A stretch of DNA of 64,000 nucleotides, from positions 2,790,001 through 2,854,000 of the forward strand of contig NZ_CP013254.1 in NCBI RefSeq assembly GCF_001482365.1. Direction: 5' to 3'. The translations under genes and the position numbers were made by a program. The DNA is from Kocuria flava (GTDB lineage Bacteria > Actinomycetota > Actinomycetes > Actinomycetales > Micrococcaceae). Below, piece by piece: positions 40,854 through 48,395 of this stretch; positions within the stretch are counted from its first letter, which is position 1, and every line of letters begins with the position of its first letter. Under the pieces are notes generated by a model, which ran no database searches, was not told the origin of the DNA, and saw only the letters and a list, made by a program, of their open reading frames with translations.

Positions 40854-41186
40854 TCAGCCCTGGTCGTCGTCCTGGCCGGGGCGCAGGCCCTCGTAGATCT
40901 CCTTGCAGGTGGGGCAGACCGGGAAGCGGCTCGGGTCGCGTCCGGGCAGCCAGACCTTGCCGCACAGCGCGATCACGGGCTCGCCCGAGAGGGCGGACTC
41001 CATGATCTTCTCCTTGCGCACGTAGTGCGCGAACCGCTCGTGGTCCCCGGGCTCCTGCAGCTCCCGGGTCTCCTCGCGCTCGATGGTCGAGGTGCCGCCC
41101 GCGGGACGTGCCGGATCGGTGCCGTAGGGGCTGTCGTCCAGCCCGCTGGTCGGGGTGCCGGTGGTCGACGCTGGGATGAGGTCCAT
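40854..41186 (-). CDS. DUF3039 domain protein
   Basis: A 110-residue actinobacterial protein of unknown function. The C-terminal half carries the family pattern: HERFAHYVRKEKI, then Cys75 in ALCGKVW and Cys91/Cys94 in CPTCKEIY, which together with a histidine probably hold one zinc. The first 50 residues are disordered. ATG 41186 has TAAACT seven bases upstream and no ribosome site. The C-x-x-C and histidine arrangement suggests a structural zinc ribbon; no enzyme motif is visible. Confidence 0.9.
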   Translation of the reverse strand: MDLIPASTTGTPTSGLDDSPYGTDPARPAGGTSTIEREETRELQEPGDHERFAHYVRKEKIMESALSGEPVIALCGKVWLPGRDPSRFPVCPTCKEIYEGLRPGQDDDQG

Positions 41187-41193
41187 GCGGGCC

Positions 41194-41199
41194 AGTTTA
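41194..41199 (-). promoter_or_regulatory. -10 hexamer, leaderless promoter (DUF3039)
   Basis: TAAACT on the minus strand, seven bases (GGCCCGC) and then ATG 41186. Confidence 0.65.
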
Positions 41200-41249
41200 C
41201 CCCCGTCCGTCCTCGGCCCGCGCCGGACCCGGCGCCCCGGTGCCGCGGC

Positions 41250-42884
41250 TCAGCGGAACTGCGCGACCTCCTGCAGCAGCTCGGGGGCGCGCCGGTCGTA
41301 CCAGCGCCCGCCGAGGACGATCCCGCCCCAGCACAGCAGCGGCCCCAGGACGGCGCCCACGGCGAGCGCGGCCCAGCCCCACGCGGGCTCGCCGGTGAAG
41401 ACCTGCACGAGGACGGGCACGGCAGCGGGCAGCACCAGCACGACGATCAGGCCCAGGGCCACGAACTGCACGAGCACGTTGAGCACCGTGAAGCCCTGCG
41501 GGGTCTTGAACGGCGACTGCCCGGGGGCGGCGACGGGGTAGGTGTAGCGGGCCGACATCACCGAGGACAGCCCCGCCCCGCCGAGCAGCGCCAGCAGGGT
41601 GGTCCCGGCCAGGCCGGGCAGCAGCTCCCACCGGCCCTGCAGGGCGAAGGGCAGCAGCAGCCCGAACGCGGACAGCGGCACGGCGATCACCAGCAGCGCG
41701 AGCACCCGCCCCGCGCGGTCGTCGCGCCCGCGCACGCCGGTGAGCAGGTGCAGGGAGACCGCGGTGTTGTCGAAGGAGACGTCCCCCGAGATCTGGTAGG
41801 CGAGCAGGGCCGCGAACATCGGTCCGAGGGCGTAGAAGAGGAACCCGGCGCCGGTCTGGGCGCTGGAGAACCACACGACCGCGGCGATGGCGGGCACGAC
41901 GACGAGGGCCCCGGAGTAGCGCGGGTCGCGGACCCAGTAGACCAGGCAGCGGGCGGCCACCGCCGCCCAGGCCCGCTCGGGCACCCGGTCCAGCAGGCCG
42001 GCCCCGGACCCGGCGCGCCCGGCGGCGGTGCGCTCGGTCACCACGGAGGTCAGGGCGCGCTGCTGCACGGCCCGCCACGCGAGCACGAGGGCGGCGACGG
42101 TGAGGGCCGTCAGCCCGGCGCGCAGTCCCGCGTCGGCCCAGCGCCCGGCGGCGGCGTCGGCGGGCACGGCCCACACGGCGCCGACGGGGGTCCAGGCGAG
42201 GACCCCGGCCCACTGCGGCAGCCGGTCCCAGACCTGCTCGAGCCCGCTCATCAGCCCGGAGAACACCGGTCCCAGCAGGACCAGGCCCAGCAGCGCGGCC
42301 AGGGACAGCGCCTCGGTGACCCGACGGCGCCGGCCCAGCCCCACGGCCAGGGCGGTCACGCAGCGGGAGCCCGCGACGAGCAGGGCCAGGGCGAGGGGCA
42401 GGCACAGCAGCGCGGCGGCGAGCGCGGCCGGCGAGGAGCGCCAGGAGGCCGTCGCGGCGAGCAGCGCCACGACGGTCAGCACCCCGGGCACCCCGACGAG
42501 GGCGCCCAGGGCCTGGCCCCACTGGACCTGGCCGGTGCTCAGCGGGAACAGGGCCAGCCGGGCCGGGTCCAGGGTCGCGTCGGCGCGGGAGGAGAGCACG
42601 GGGACCAGCCACCAGGCGGCCACGAGCGCGGAGCCGGCCAGCACGAGCACCGTGCGCACGAGCTCGGCGGGCTGCCCGCCTAGCACGACCAGACCGACCA
42701 CGACCGTGCCGAGCAGGAACAGGAAGTAGGCGGCGCCGAGGACCGTGCCCACGAGCACCCACGTGCTGCGGGTCATGGTGTTGACGAGGATGCGGGCCTT
42801 GAGCCCGACCAGGCGCAGCGCCGGCCGGGTCCCGGCCGCGGGGCCGGGACCCGGCACGGGGGCGGGGGCCGGCACGGGGCTCAC
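41250..42884 (-). CDS. ABC-2 type transporter, large permease
   Basis: A 544-residue integral membrane protein with about twelve to fourteen hydrophobic segments, no recognisable enzyme motif, and a Pro/Ala-rich N-terminal lead of 20 residues. It is the membrane partner of the ATPase encoded just upstream: GTG 42884 overlaps the ATPase stop by four bases (GTGA), so translation is coupled. SSRADATLDPARLALFPLS near residue 90 is a segment seen in actinobacterial ABC permeases of this size. The exported substrate is unknown. Confidence 0.82.
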   Translation of the reverse strand: MSPVPAPAPVPGPGPAAGTRPALRLVGLKARILVNTMTRSTWVLVGTVLGAAYFLFLLGTVVVGLVVLGGQPAELVRTVLVLAGSALVAAWWLVPVLSSRADATLDPARLALFPLSTGQVQWGQALGALVGVPGVLTVVALLAATASWRSSPAALAAALLCLPLALALLVAGSRCVTALAVGLGRRRRVTEALSLAALLGLVLLGPVFSGLMSGLEQVWDRLPQWAGVLAWTPVGAVWAVPADAAAGRWADAGLRAGLTALTVAALVLAWRAVQQRALTSVVTERTAAGRAGSGAGLLDRVPERAWAAVAARCLVYWVRDPRYSGALVVVPAIAAVVWFSSAQTGAGFLFYALGPMFAALLAYQISGDVSFDNTAVSLHLLTGVRGRDDRAGRVLALLVIAVPLSAFGLLLPFALQGRWELLPGLAGTTLLALLGGAGLSSVMSARYTYPVAAPGQSPFKTPQGFTVLNVLVQFVALGLIVVLVLPAAVPVLVQVFTGEPAWGWAALAVGAVLGPLLCWGGIVLGGRWYDRRAPELLQEVAQFR

Positions 42885-43738
42885 TCCGGGCGCAGCCACG
42901 ACAGCCCCTCTCCCCCGTCGGCGCGCCCGCCGACGAGGTCCACGAAGCGGTCCTCGAGGGAGGCCCCGGCCCGGACCTCGTCGACGGTGCCGGCGGCGAG
43001 CACCCGGCCGCGGTCGAGCACGGCCACGTAGTCGCACATCCGCTGGACGAGGTCCATGACGTGGCTGGAGACGACGACGGTCCCGCCGCCGTCGACGAAC
43101 CCGTGCAGGATCGCGCGGATGTTGGCGGCCGAGACGGGGTCGACCGACTCGAACGGCTCGTCGAGCACGAGCAGGCTCGGGGCGTGGATCAGCGCCCCGG
43201 CCAGGGCGATCTTCTTGGTCATGCCCGCGGAGTAGTCCTGCACCTGGGTGCCGGCGTCGCCGAGGAGGTCCATGGCCCGCAGCAGGTCCTCGGTGCGCTC
43301 GGCCACGGTCGCCCGGTCCATCCCGCGCAGCAGCCCGGAGTAGGTGACGAGCTGGCGGCCGGTGAGGCGGTCGAACAGGTGCACCCCGTCCGGGAGCACG
43401 CCCATCAGCTGCTTGGCCCGCCGCGGCTCCCGCCACACGTCCGCCCCGGCGACCCGCACCGTGCCGGCGGTCGGGCGCAGCAGTCCGGTGGCCATCGACA
43501 GCAGGGTCGTCTTGCCCGCCCCGTTGCGGCCGACGAGGCCGAAGAAGGAGCCGCGGGGGACGTCGAGGTCGACCCGGTCCACGGCGGTCTTGGCCGAGGG
43601 GTCGCCGGGCCGGCCGAAGACCCGCACGAGCCCGCGCACGGACAGGGCGGGGGTCCCCCCGGGACGGTCCGGGGGCGGCGGGCCCTGCTGGGGCAGGGGC
43701 GGGGGGCGGTCCGGGGACGGCGGCGCGGGAGAGCTCAT
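42881..43738 (-). CDS. ABC transporter ATP-binding protein
   Basis: A 285-residue ATPase. Walker A is GRNGAGKTTLL (70-80), the signature is DYSAGMTKKIALA (168-180, SAGMT in place of SGGQ, common in ABC-2 exporters), Walker B is VLDEPFESVD (191-200) and the switch His lies in VVSSHVMD. The first 30 residues are a Pro-rich extension. ATG 43738 has TAGGCT six bases upstream, so the two-gene operon is probably leaderless. It powers the permease that follows. Confidence 0.93.
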   Translation of the reverse strand: MSSPAPPSPDRPPPLPQQGPPPPDRPGGTPALSVRGLVRVFGRPGDPSAKTAVDRVDLDVPRGSFFGLVGRNGAGKTTLLSMATGLLRPTAGTVRVAGADVWREPRRAKQLMGVLPDGVHLFDRLTGRQLVTYSGLLRGMDRATVAERTEDLLRAMDLLGDAGTQVQDYSAGMTKKIALAGALIHAPSLLVLDEPFESVDPVSAANIRAILHGFVDGGGTVVVSSHVMDLVQRMCDYVAVLDRGRVLAAGTVDEVRAGASLEDRFVDLVGGRADGGEGLSWLRPE

Positions 43739-43744
43739 GGGGCC

Positions 43745-43750
43745 AGCCTA
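43745..43750 (-). promoter_or_regulatory. -10 hexamer, leaderless promoter (ABC operon)
   Basis: TAGGCT on the minus strand, six bases (GGCCCC) and then ATG 43738. Confidence 0.6.
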
Positions 43751-43818
43751 GGCAGGGGCGCGGGCCGGGACATCCGGCGCACGGCGGATCCCGGGCCCGC
43801 CGCGCGGGCGGGAGCGGG

Positions 43819-43848
43819 GGCGGTCTCCGCCCCGGGGCGGAGGCCGCC
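43819..43848 (-). terminator. Hairpin after the thioredoxin-like gene
   Basis: GGCGG-T-CTCCGCCCC pairs with GGGGCGGAG-G-CCGCC, just past the stop codon at 43856. Confidence 0.55.
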
Positions 43849-43855
43849 CCGGGGC

Positions 43856-44812
43856 TCAGAACAGGGCGCGCATCAGGGCGCCGCGGGCGGCGACCACCCG
43901 GGGGTCCTCGCCGCCGACGACGTCGAAGAGCTCCAGCAGGCGGCGGCGGACGGTGTCGCGGTCCTGCCCGGCGGTGCGGCGCACGAGCTCCAGCAGCCGG
44001 CGGAAGGCGTCCTCGACGTGCCCGCCGGAGACGTCGAGGTCGGCCACGCGCAGCTGGGCGTCGACGTCGTCCGGGGCGGCGGCGGCCTCGGCGCGCACGG
44101 CGGCGGCGTCCAGCGGCATCACGCGCTGGAGCAGGTGCACCTGGGCCAGGGCGAGCTTCGCCTCCCGGTCCCCGGGGTTCTCGGCGATGGCGCGGCGGTA
44201 GGCGGCCTCGGCCCCCTCGAGGTCGCCCGCCTCGAGGGCGTCCACGGCCTCCTGGTGCAGGGGCGGCAGCGGCGCCGGCTCGTCGTCGGCGCGCACGGGC
44301 TCGACCGTGCCGGTGATCCCGTTCTGCTCGGCCAGGGCCAGCAGCTCGTCGAGGTACTGCGCGGCCTGCTCGGCCGGCACGGTGGTGTTGAACAGCGGCA
44401 CGGGCCGGCCCCCGAGCAGCGCCACGACCGTGGGCACCGACTGCGCCTGGAACATCTGGGCGATCTCCGGGGCGGCCTCGGCGTCCACCGACGCCAGCAG
44501 GATCCGGCCGCGGTGGCGGTCGACGAGCTCGGCGAGGGTGTCGGTGAAGGCCACCGACTGCTCGGAGAAGCGGGCCCAGAGGGCGAAGACGACCGGCACC
44601 TGCGCCGAGAGCTGGGCGAGCTCCTGGACCTCGGCGGCGGTCACCTCCCGCCGGTACCCGCCCGGTGGGGCGTCCTGGCCCGCGCCCTGCCCGGCGGCGG
44701 GGGGCGGGGTCGCCGCCCCCAGGTCCACGGCGCCGCGGACCGAGGCGGGCAGCGGGGCCTGCTGCGGAGCGGTGCCGGCGGGGCGGGGCTGCTGGTGCTG
44801 GAACTCGTTCAC
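43856..44812 (-). CDS. Thioredoxin-fold TPR co-chaperone (CnoX/YbbN-like), no active-site cysteines
   Basis: A 318-residue protein: a disordered 55-residue lead, a thioredoxin fold (about 56-165) and a C-terminal TPR-like helical part (about 185-300, with LEAGDLEGAEAAYRRAIAENPGD). This is the plan of CnoX/YbbN, which holds unfolded proteins for chaperones. The place of the WCGPC active site reads WARFSEQS (79-86), so no redox chemistry is possible, while the cis-proline loop SVPTVVAL is kept. GTG 44812 has GAGAGGA ten bases upstream. The mycobacterial counterpart near nucS is Rv1324. I am sure of the fold and moderately sure of the chaperone role. Confidence 0.86.
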   Translation of the reverse strand: MNEFQHQQPRPAGTAPQQAPLPASVRGAVDLGAATPPPAAGQGAGQDAPPGGYRREVTAAEVQELAQLSAQVPVVFALWARFSEQSVAFTDTLAELVDRHRGRILLASVDAEAAPEIAQMFQAQSVPTVVALLGGRPVPLFNTTVPAEQAAQYLDELLALAEQNGITGTVEPVRADDEPAPLPPLHQEAVDALEAGDLEGAEAAYRRAIAENPGDREAKLALAQVHLLQRVMPLDAAAVRAEAAAAPDDVDAQLRVADLDVSGGHVEDAFRRLLELVRRTAGQDRDTVRRRLLELFDVVGGEDPRVVAARGALMRALF

Positions 44813-45016
44813 GTCGAAAACGTCCTCTCGCGGGGTGTGCGGTCGTCGGGGCGCCGGCGCGGGCGCGGGTCCGGACTCGATTATCGGCCCCCGCGCCCCG
44901 GGGCGACCACCGGGGCGGGCCCGTGTCCGCTCCCGGCGTGAACGGGCGGCCCCGGGGCGGGCCGCCCGCACGGTCCCGGTGCCCCCGGCCGGCGACGGGG
45001 TGCGCGGCGGGCGGGC

Positions 45017-45361
45017 TCAGCGGCGGGTGCGCCAGCAGCGCTCGTGCCAGTGGCGCCGGTCCTCGAACGCGGCCCGGGCCCCGAGCAGGGAGTCCTGCTG
45101 CCAGACGACGAGGTGGGCGGTGCCGGGGCGGATGGTGCGGCCGCACCCGGGGCACGTGTAGTCCTTCACGGCGTTGGCGGGGCGGACGTGGCGGACCGTC
45201 CAGTCGCCGTCGGCGGCCCGTTCGACGACGGGGGCGGGCTCGAGGACCCGCTCGACCGACCACGGCTCCCGGCCGGCGGCCCGCTGCCACTTGGAGGCCC
45301 GGGCACCGCCGGGCGGCCCGCCGGAGCGTCGGGCCCGGGAGGAGCGGTTGGAGCGCGGCAC
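45017..45361 (-). CDS. Small zinc-binding protein of unknown function
   Basis: A 114-residue protein. A basic, disordered first third is followed by a compact domain with a probable zinc site: Cys70 and Cys73 in CPGCGRTIRPG, His83 in AHLVVW, and His104/His106 with Cys109 in RHWHERCW. This C-P-x-C...H-x-x-C arrangement resembles HNH or treble-clef folds; proteins like it are often annotated as hypothetical or ATP/GTP-binding in actinobacteria, without evidence. GTG 45361 has GAGAAT seven bases upstream and no ribosome site. Divergent from nucS with 95 bases between the starts, which may be a shared control region. Confidence 0.75.
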   Translation of the reverse strand: MPRSNRSSRARRSGGPPGGARASKWQRAAGREPWSVERVLEPAPVVERAADGDWTVRHVRPANAVKDYTCPGCGRTIRPGTAHLVVWQQDSLLGARAAFEDRRHWHERCWRTRR

Positions 45362-45368
45362 GGTCCGG

Positions 45369-45374
45369 ATTCTC
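45369..45374 (-). promoter_or_regulatory. Possible -10 hexamer, leaderless (zinc protein)
   Basis: GAGAAT on the minus strand, seven bases (CCGGACC) and then GTG 45361; it departs from TANNNT. Confidence 0.4.
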
Positions 45375-45443
45375 TCACACGCCCCGCGCCCGCCCCGCCC
45401 CCGGGGCGGGCGCCCGCCGTCGGGACCACCGCCGCGCCCCCGC

Positions 45444-45449
45444 TAGGCT
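45444..45449 (+). promoter_or_regulatory. -10 hexamer, leaderless promoter (nucS)
   Basis: TAGGCT, seven bases (GGTGCCC) and then GTG 45457. Confidence 0.65.
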
Positions 45450-45456
45450 GGTGCCC

Positions 45457-46152
45457 GTGCGTCTCGTCATTGCCGATTGCTCCGTCGACTACGAAGGGCG
45501 CCTGCGCGCCCACCTGCCCGCCGCCCGCCGCCTGCTGGTCGTGAAGGCCGACGGCTCGGTGCTCGTCCACTCGGACGGCGGCAGCTACAAGCCGCTGAAC
45601 TGGATGAGCCCCCCGGCCCGCCTGCACGTGGCCCCGCCGGCGCCCGAGCTGGCCGCGGAGGGCGTGGTCGAGACCTGGACGGTGCAGGCCGCCAAGAGCG
45701 ACGACCGGCTCGTCATCCAGGTCTTCGCCGTGCACGAGGACGTCTCCCACGAGCTCGGGGCCGACCCGGGGCTGGTCAAGGACGGCGTCGAGGCGGACCT
45801 CCAGCGCCTGCTCGCCGAGCAGCTGGAGCTGCTGGGCCCGGGCCACACCCTGGTGCGCCGGGAGTACCCCACGGCGATCGGGCCCGTGGACATCCTCGCC
45901 CGTGCGGCCGACGGGGCGACGGTCGCGGTCGAGCTCAAGCGCCGCGGCGACATCGACGGCGTCGAGCAGCTCACCCGCTACCTGGAGCTGCTCAACCGCG
46001 ACCCCCTGCTGGCCCCCGTGCGCGGGGTCTACGCGGCGCAGCTGATCCGCCCGCAGGCCCGGGTGCTCGCCGAGGACCGGGGCATCACGTGCGTCACCCT
46101 CGACTACGACGCCATGCGCGGGGTCGACGACAGCGCCTCACGGCTGTTCTGA
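45457..46152 (+). CDS. nucS: Mismatch-specific endonuclease NucS/EndoMS
   Basis: A 231-residue PD-(D/E)xK endonuclease that cuts both strands at mismatches and provides mismatch repair in actinobacteria lacking MutS/MutL. The N-terminal DNA-binding/dimerisation domain begins VRLVIADCSVDYEGRL. The nuclease residues are Asp145 (GPVDILAR), Glu159 and Lys161 (VAVELKRRG). The protein ends in SASRLF, matching the C-terminal sliding-clamp-binding tail (hydrophobic-L-F at the end) of actinobacterial NucS. GTG 45457 lies seven bases after TAGGCT, so the mRNA is probably leaderless. Its presence strongly supports an actinobacterial origin. Confidence 0.95.
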   Translation: MRLVIADCSVDYEGRLRAHLPAARRLLVVKADGSVLVHSDGGSYKPLNWMSPPARLHVAPPAPELAAEGVVETWTVQAAKSDDRLVIQVFAVHEDVSHELGADPGLVKDGVEADLQRLLAEQLELLGPGHTLVRREYPTAIGPVDILARAADGATVAVELKRRGDIDGVEQLTRYLELLNRDPLLAPVRGVYAAQLIRPQARVLAEDRGITCVTLDYDAMRGVDDSASRLF

Positions 46153-46196
46153 GCCCGCCCGGCGCGCCGGGCCCCCGCGACGGCGGGACGGATCTG

Positions 46197-46419
46197 TTGA
46201 CCGCCCCCCGGGGATGTGTGAAGCTGAACGCGTTCTGAGTTCCATGTACCGCATGCTCGCAGAACGGGTAAAGCGAGCGTGACGTTCGACCTGGACCCGG
46301 ACCCGCCGCCCCCGGCACGACCGGGGGACGGACCCGGCCGGCGCGCATCTCGTGACACCGCCCTGGTGCACATCCCCGTGCACCTTTCTTCACCCCAGTC
46401 TCGCAAGGAGAGATCTTCC
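46197..46419 (+). promoter_or_regulatory. Cold-shock gene leader region
   Basis: TTGACC at 46197-46202 is a plausible -35 box; the transcript would start near 46232 and leave a leader of about 190 bases before ATG 46420, long as in other csp genes. Within it, GTTCTG (46232) can pair with CAGAAC (46260), and GCTCGC (46255) with GCGAGC (46273); these two pairings exclude each other. A 12-codon reading frame (46244-46282) lies in the same part. This part is richer in A/T than its surroundings. Confidence 0.4.
46244..46282 (+). CDS. Possible 12-codon upstream reading frame in the csp leader
   Basis: ATG 46244 to TGA 46282 would encode a small basic peptide (MYRMLAERVKRA). No clear ribosome site precedes it. 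It could be chance, or a translated leader that senses ribosome state. Confidence 0.25.
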   Translation: MYRMLAERVKRA

Positions 46420-46623
46420 ATGGCCCAGGGCACCGTCAAGTGGTTCAACGCCGAGAAGGGCTTCGGCTTCATCACCCCCGACGACTCCGACTCCGACGTC
46501 TTCGTCCACTACTCGGAGATCCAGTCGGGCGGCTTCCGCACCCTCGAGGAGAACCAGCGCGTCGAGTTCGAGATCGGCCAGGGCCAGAAGGGCCCGCAGG
46601 CCACCGGTGTGACCGTCATCTGA
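46420..46623 (+). CDS. Cold-shock protein (CspA family)
   Basis: A 67-residue OB-fold single-stranded nucleic-acid-binding protein acting as an RNA chaperone. RNP1 is KGFGFITPD and RNP2 is VFVHYSEI; the start GTVKWFNAEKGFGFI is the family signature. ATG 46420 follows AAGGAG. The gene has a long leader and ends at a strong hairpin. Whether it is cold-induced or constitutive cannot be told from the sequence. Confidence 0.96.
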   Translation: MAQGTVKWFNAEKGFGFITPDDSDSDVFVHYSEIQSGGFRTLEENQRVEFEIGQGQKGPQATGVTVI

Positions 46624-46648
46624 GCGGTCCCGCCCGTACCGGCGACGG

Positions 46649-46680
46649 AAGGGCCCCCACCCGTGCGGGTGGGGGCCCTT
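46649..46680. terminator. Terminator between csp and murA
   Basis: AAGGGCCCCCACCCG and its exact complement with a four-base effective loop, shared by convergent genes. Confidence 0.7.
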
Positions 46681-46718
46681 CCCCCGTCCCGGCGAGGACG
46701 CCGGGGACGGGACGCGTT

Positions 46719-47993
46719 TCAGGCCCCGCCGGCGATGCGCCGCTCGACGGCGGCGCCGGCGGCGGCCAGCTGCTCCACGAAGTGCTCGTAGCCGCGGTCG
46801 ACGTGGCCCACCCCGTGCACCTCGGTCTCCCCCTCGGCGGCCATGCCCGCGATCACGAGGGCCGCCCCGGCGCGGATGTCCTTGGCCTCCACCGGCGCCC
46901 CGGACAGCAGCGGCACCCCGGTCACCAGGGCGTGGTGGCCGTCCAGGCGCACCCCCGCGCCGAGGCGCTCGAGCTCGGCCGTGAAGCCCCAGCGGGCCTC
47001 GAAGACGTTCTCCGTGACCATCCCGGAGCCCTCCGCGACGGCGTTGAGGGCCACCACGAACGGCTGCAGGTCGGTCGGGAACCCGGGGTAGGGCAGGGTC
47101 GAGACGTTCACCGCCCGCGGCCGCTCGGGACCGGTCACCACGAGGCGGCCGTCGCCGGTGTCGACCCGGCAGCCGGCGGCGCGCAGCTTGTCCAGCACGA
47201 CCGTCAGGTGGTCGGGCTCGGCTCCGAGGATCTCCACGGTGCCGCCGGTCACCGCCGCGGCGAACGCCCAGGTGCCGGCCACGATCCGGTCGGGCACGGT
47301 GCGGTGCTCGACCGGGTGCAGGGCCGCCACCCCGTGCACCGTGACGGTGCTGGTGCCCAGGCCCTCGATCCGGGCTCCCATGCCCTGGAGCATCCGCCCG
47401 ATGTCGACGATCTCGGGCTCGCGGGCCGCGTTGTCCACCACGGTGGTGCCCTCGGCCAGGGTCGCCGCCATCATGAGGTTCTCGGTGGCCCCGACCGAGG
47501 GGTAGTCCAGCCGGAACGCCGTCCCCCGCAGCGCCTCCGGGACGGAGGCGACGAGGTAGCCGTGCTCGATCTGCAGGACGGCGCCCATGGCCTCGAGCCC
47601 GGCGCGGTGCATGTCCAGCCCGCGGGCACCGATGGCGTCGCCGCCGGGGAGCGCGACCTCCGCGGTGCGGCACCGGGCGACCAGCGGCCCCAGCACGGAG
47701 ATGGACGCGCGCATGGCCCGGACGAGGTCGTAGTCGGCCTGGTGGTGCAGCCGGGCCGGGACGTCGATGCGCACGGTGCGCTCGGCCCGGTCGTAGGCGA
47801 CCCCGCAGCCCAGCCGGCGCAGCAGCTCGGCCATGATGACGACGTCGTGGATCTCGGGCACGTTGCCGATCGTCGTCTCGCCCTCGGCCAGCAGCGCGGC
47901 GGCCATGAGCTTGAGCACGCTGTTCTTCGCCCCGGACACGCGCAGCGTCCCGTGCACCGCGGTGGGCCCGTGCACGACGATCTTGTCTTCCAT
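46719..47993 (-). CDS. murA: UDP-N-acetylglucosamine 1-carboxyvinyltransferase
   Basis: A 424-residue enzyme that transfers enolpyruvate from PEP to UDP-GlcNAc, the first committed step of peptidoglycan synthesis. Lys23-Asn24 in GAKN, the RASISVLGPLVAR block and the C-terminal DRGYEHF are typical. In the active-site loop the fosfomycin-reactive Cys of E. coli (Cys115) is Asp119, in LPGGDAIGARG, as in Mycobacterium tuberculosis (Asp117); this predicts natural fosfomycin resistance. ATG 47993 has AGGAG eight bases upstream. It follows the ATP synthase genes but is separated from them by a strong hairpin. Confidence 0.96.
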   Translation of the reverse strand: MEDKIVVHGPTAVHGTLRVSGAKNSVLKLMAAALLAEGETTIGNVPEIHDVVIMAELLRRLGCGVAYDRAERTVRIDVPARLHHQADYDLVRAMRASISVLGPLVARCRTAEVALPGGDAIGARGLDMHRAGLEAMGAVLQIEHGYLVASVPEALRGTAFRLDYPSVGATENLMMAATLAEGTTVVDNAAREPEIVDIGRMLQGMGARIEGLGTSTVTVHGVAALHPVEHRTVPDRIVAGTWAFAAAVTGGTVEILGAEPDHLTVVLDKLRAAGCRVDTGDGRLVVTGPERPRAVNVSTLPYPGFPTDLQPFVVALNAVAEGSGMVTENVFEARWGFTAELERLGAGVRLDGHHALVTGVPLLSGAPVEAKDIRAGAALVIAGMAAEGETEVHGVGHVDRGYEHFVEQLAAAGAAVERRIAGGA

Positions 47994-48041
47994 CAGCACT
48001 CCTGCAACGTCCTCGGCCCGGGGCACGGGGCCCCGGGCACG

Positions 48042-48078
48042 GACGCGGCCTCCGCACCGGTGGTGCGGAGGCCGCGTC
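48042..48078 (-). terminator. Terminator after the ATP synthase operon
   Basis: GACGCGGCCTCCGCACC and its exact complement (17 bases each) around a three-base loop, between atpC and murA. Confidence 0.75.
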
Positions 48079-48120
48079 GGGTCGGGCGACCGGGCTCGGC
48101 CCGGCCGCGGCGGTCCTGGC

Positions 48121-48393
48121 TCAGGCCGCGGCGCCCTCGAACTCCACGCTGTCGGCCACGATCGTCACGCGGTCGTTGTCGACGGTGACGAACCCGGCGT
48201 CGATGGTGCCCTCGAGGCGCTCGCCGTCGACCGGGTCCACGGCGAAGGCACCGGGCTTGAGCAGCCCCGCGACGGCCTCGTGGCCGGGCAGGATCCCGAT
48301 GTCGCCCTCGGAGGTGCGCACGCGCACCATGCGGGCGGCCCCGGCCCAGATCGAGCGGTCCAGGGAGACGACTTCGACGATCATCTCAGCCAC
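48121..48393 (-). CDS. atpC: ATP synthase F1 subunit epsilon
   Basis: A 90-residue subunit of the central stalk, only the N-terminal beta-sandwich type; the C-terminal helical hairpin of E. coli epsilon is shortened, as in many actinobacteria. Conserved segments: VEVVSLDRSIW, EGDIGILPGHEAVAGLL. GTG 48393 starts two bases after the atpD stop; an ATG three codons later is possible. Last gene of the operon. Confidence 0.93.
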   Translation of the reverse strand: MAEMIVEVVSLDRSIWAGAARMVRVRTSEGDIGILPGHEAVAGLLKPGAFAVDPVDGERLEGTIDAGFVTVDNDRVTIVADSVEFEGAAA

Positions 48394-48395
48394 GG

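Noticed and set aside
38853..42683. A 1276-residue open frame on the plus strand
   Set aside because: Antisense to the helicase, DUF3039 and ABC genes, with low-complexity composition; no domain or start context.
41250..45290. A single 1346-residue minus-strand protein joining the permease to upstream DNA
   Set aside because: Only the last 544 residues look like a protein; the rest is the shadow of the ATPase and thioredoxin-like genes, and the GTGA overlap gives a clear start.
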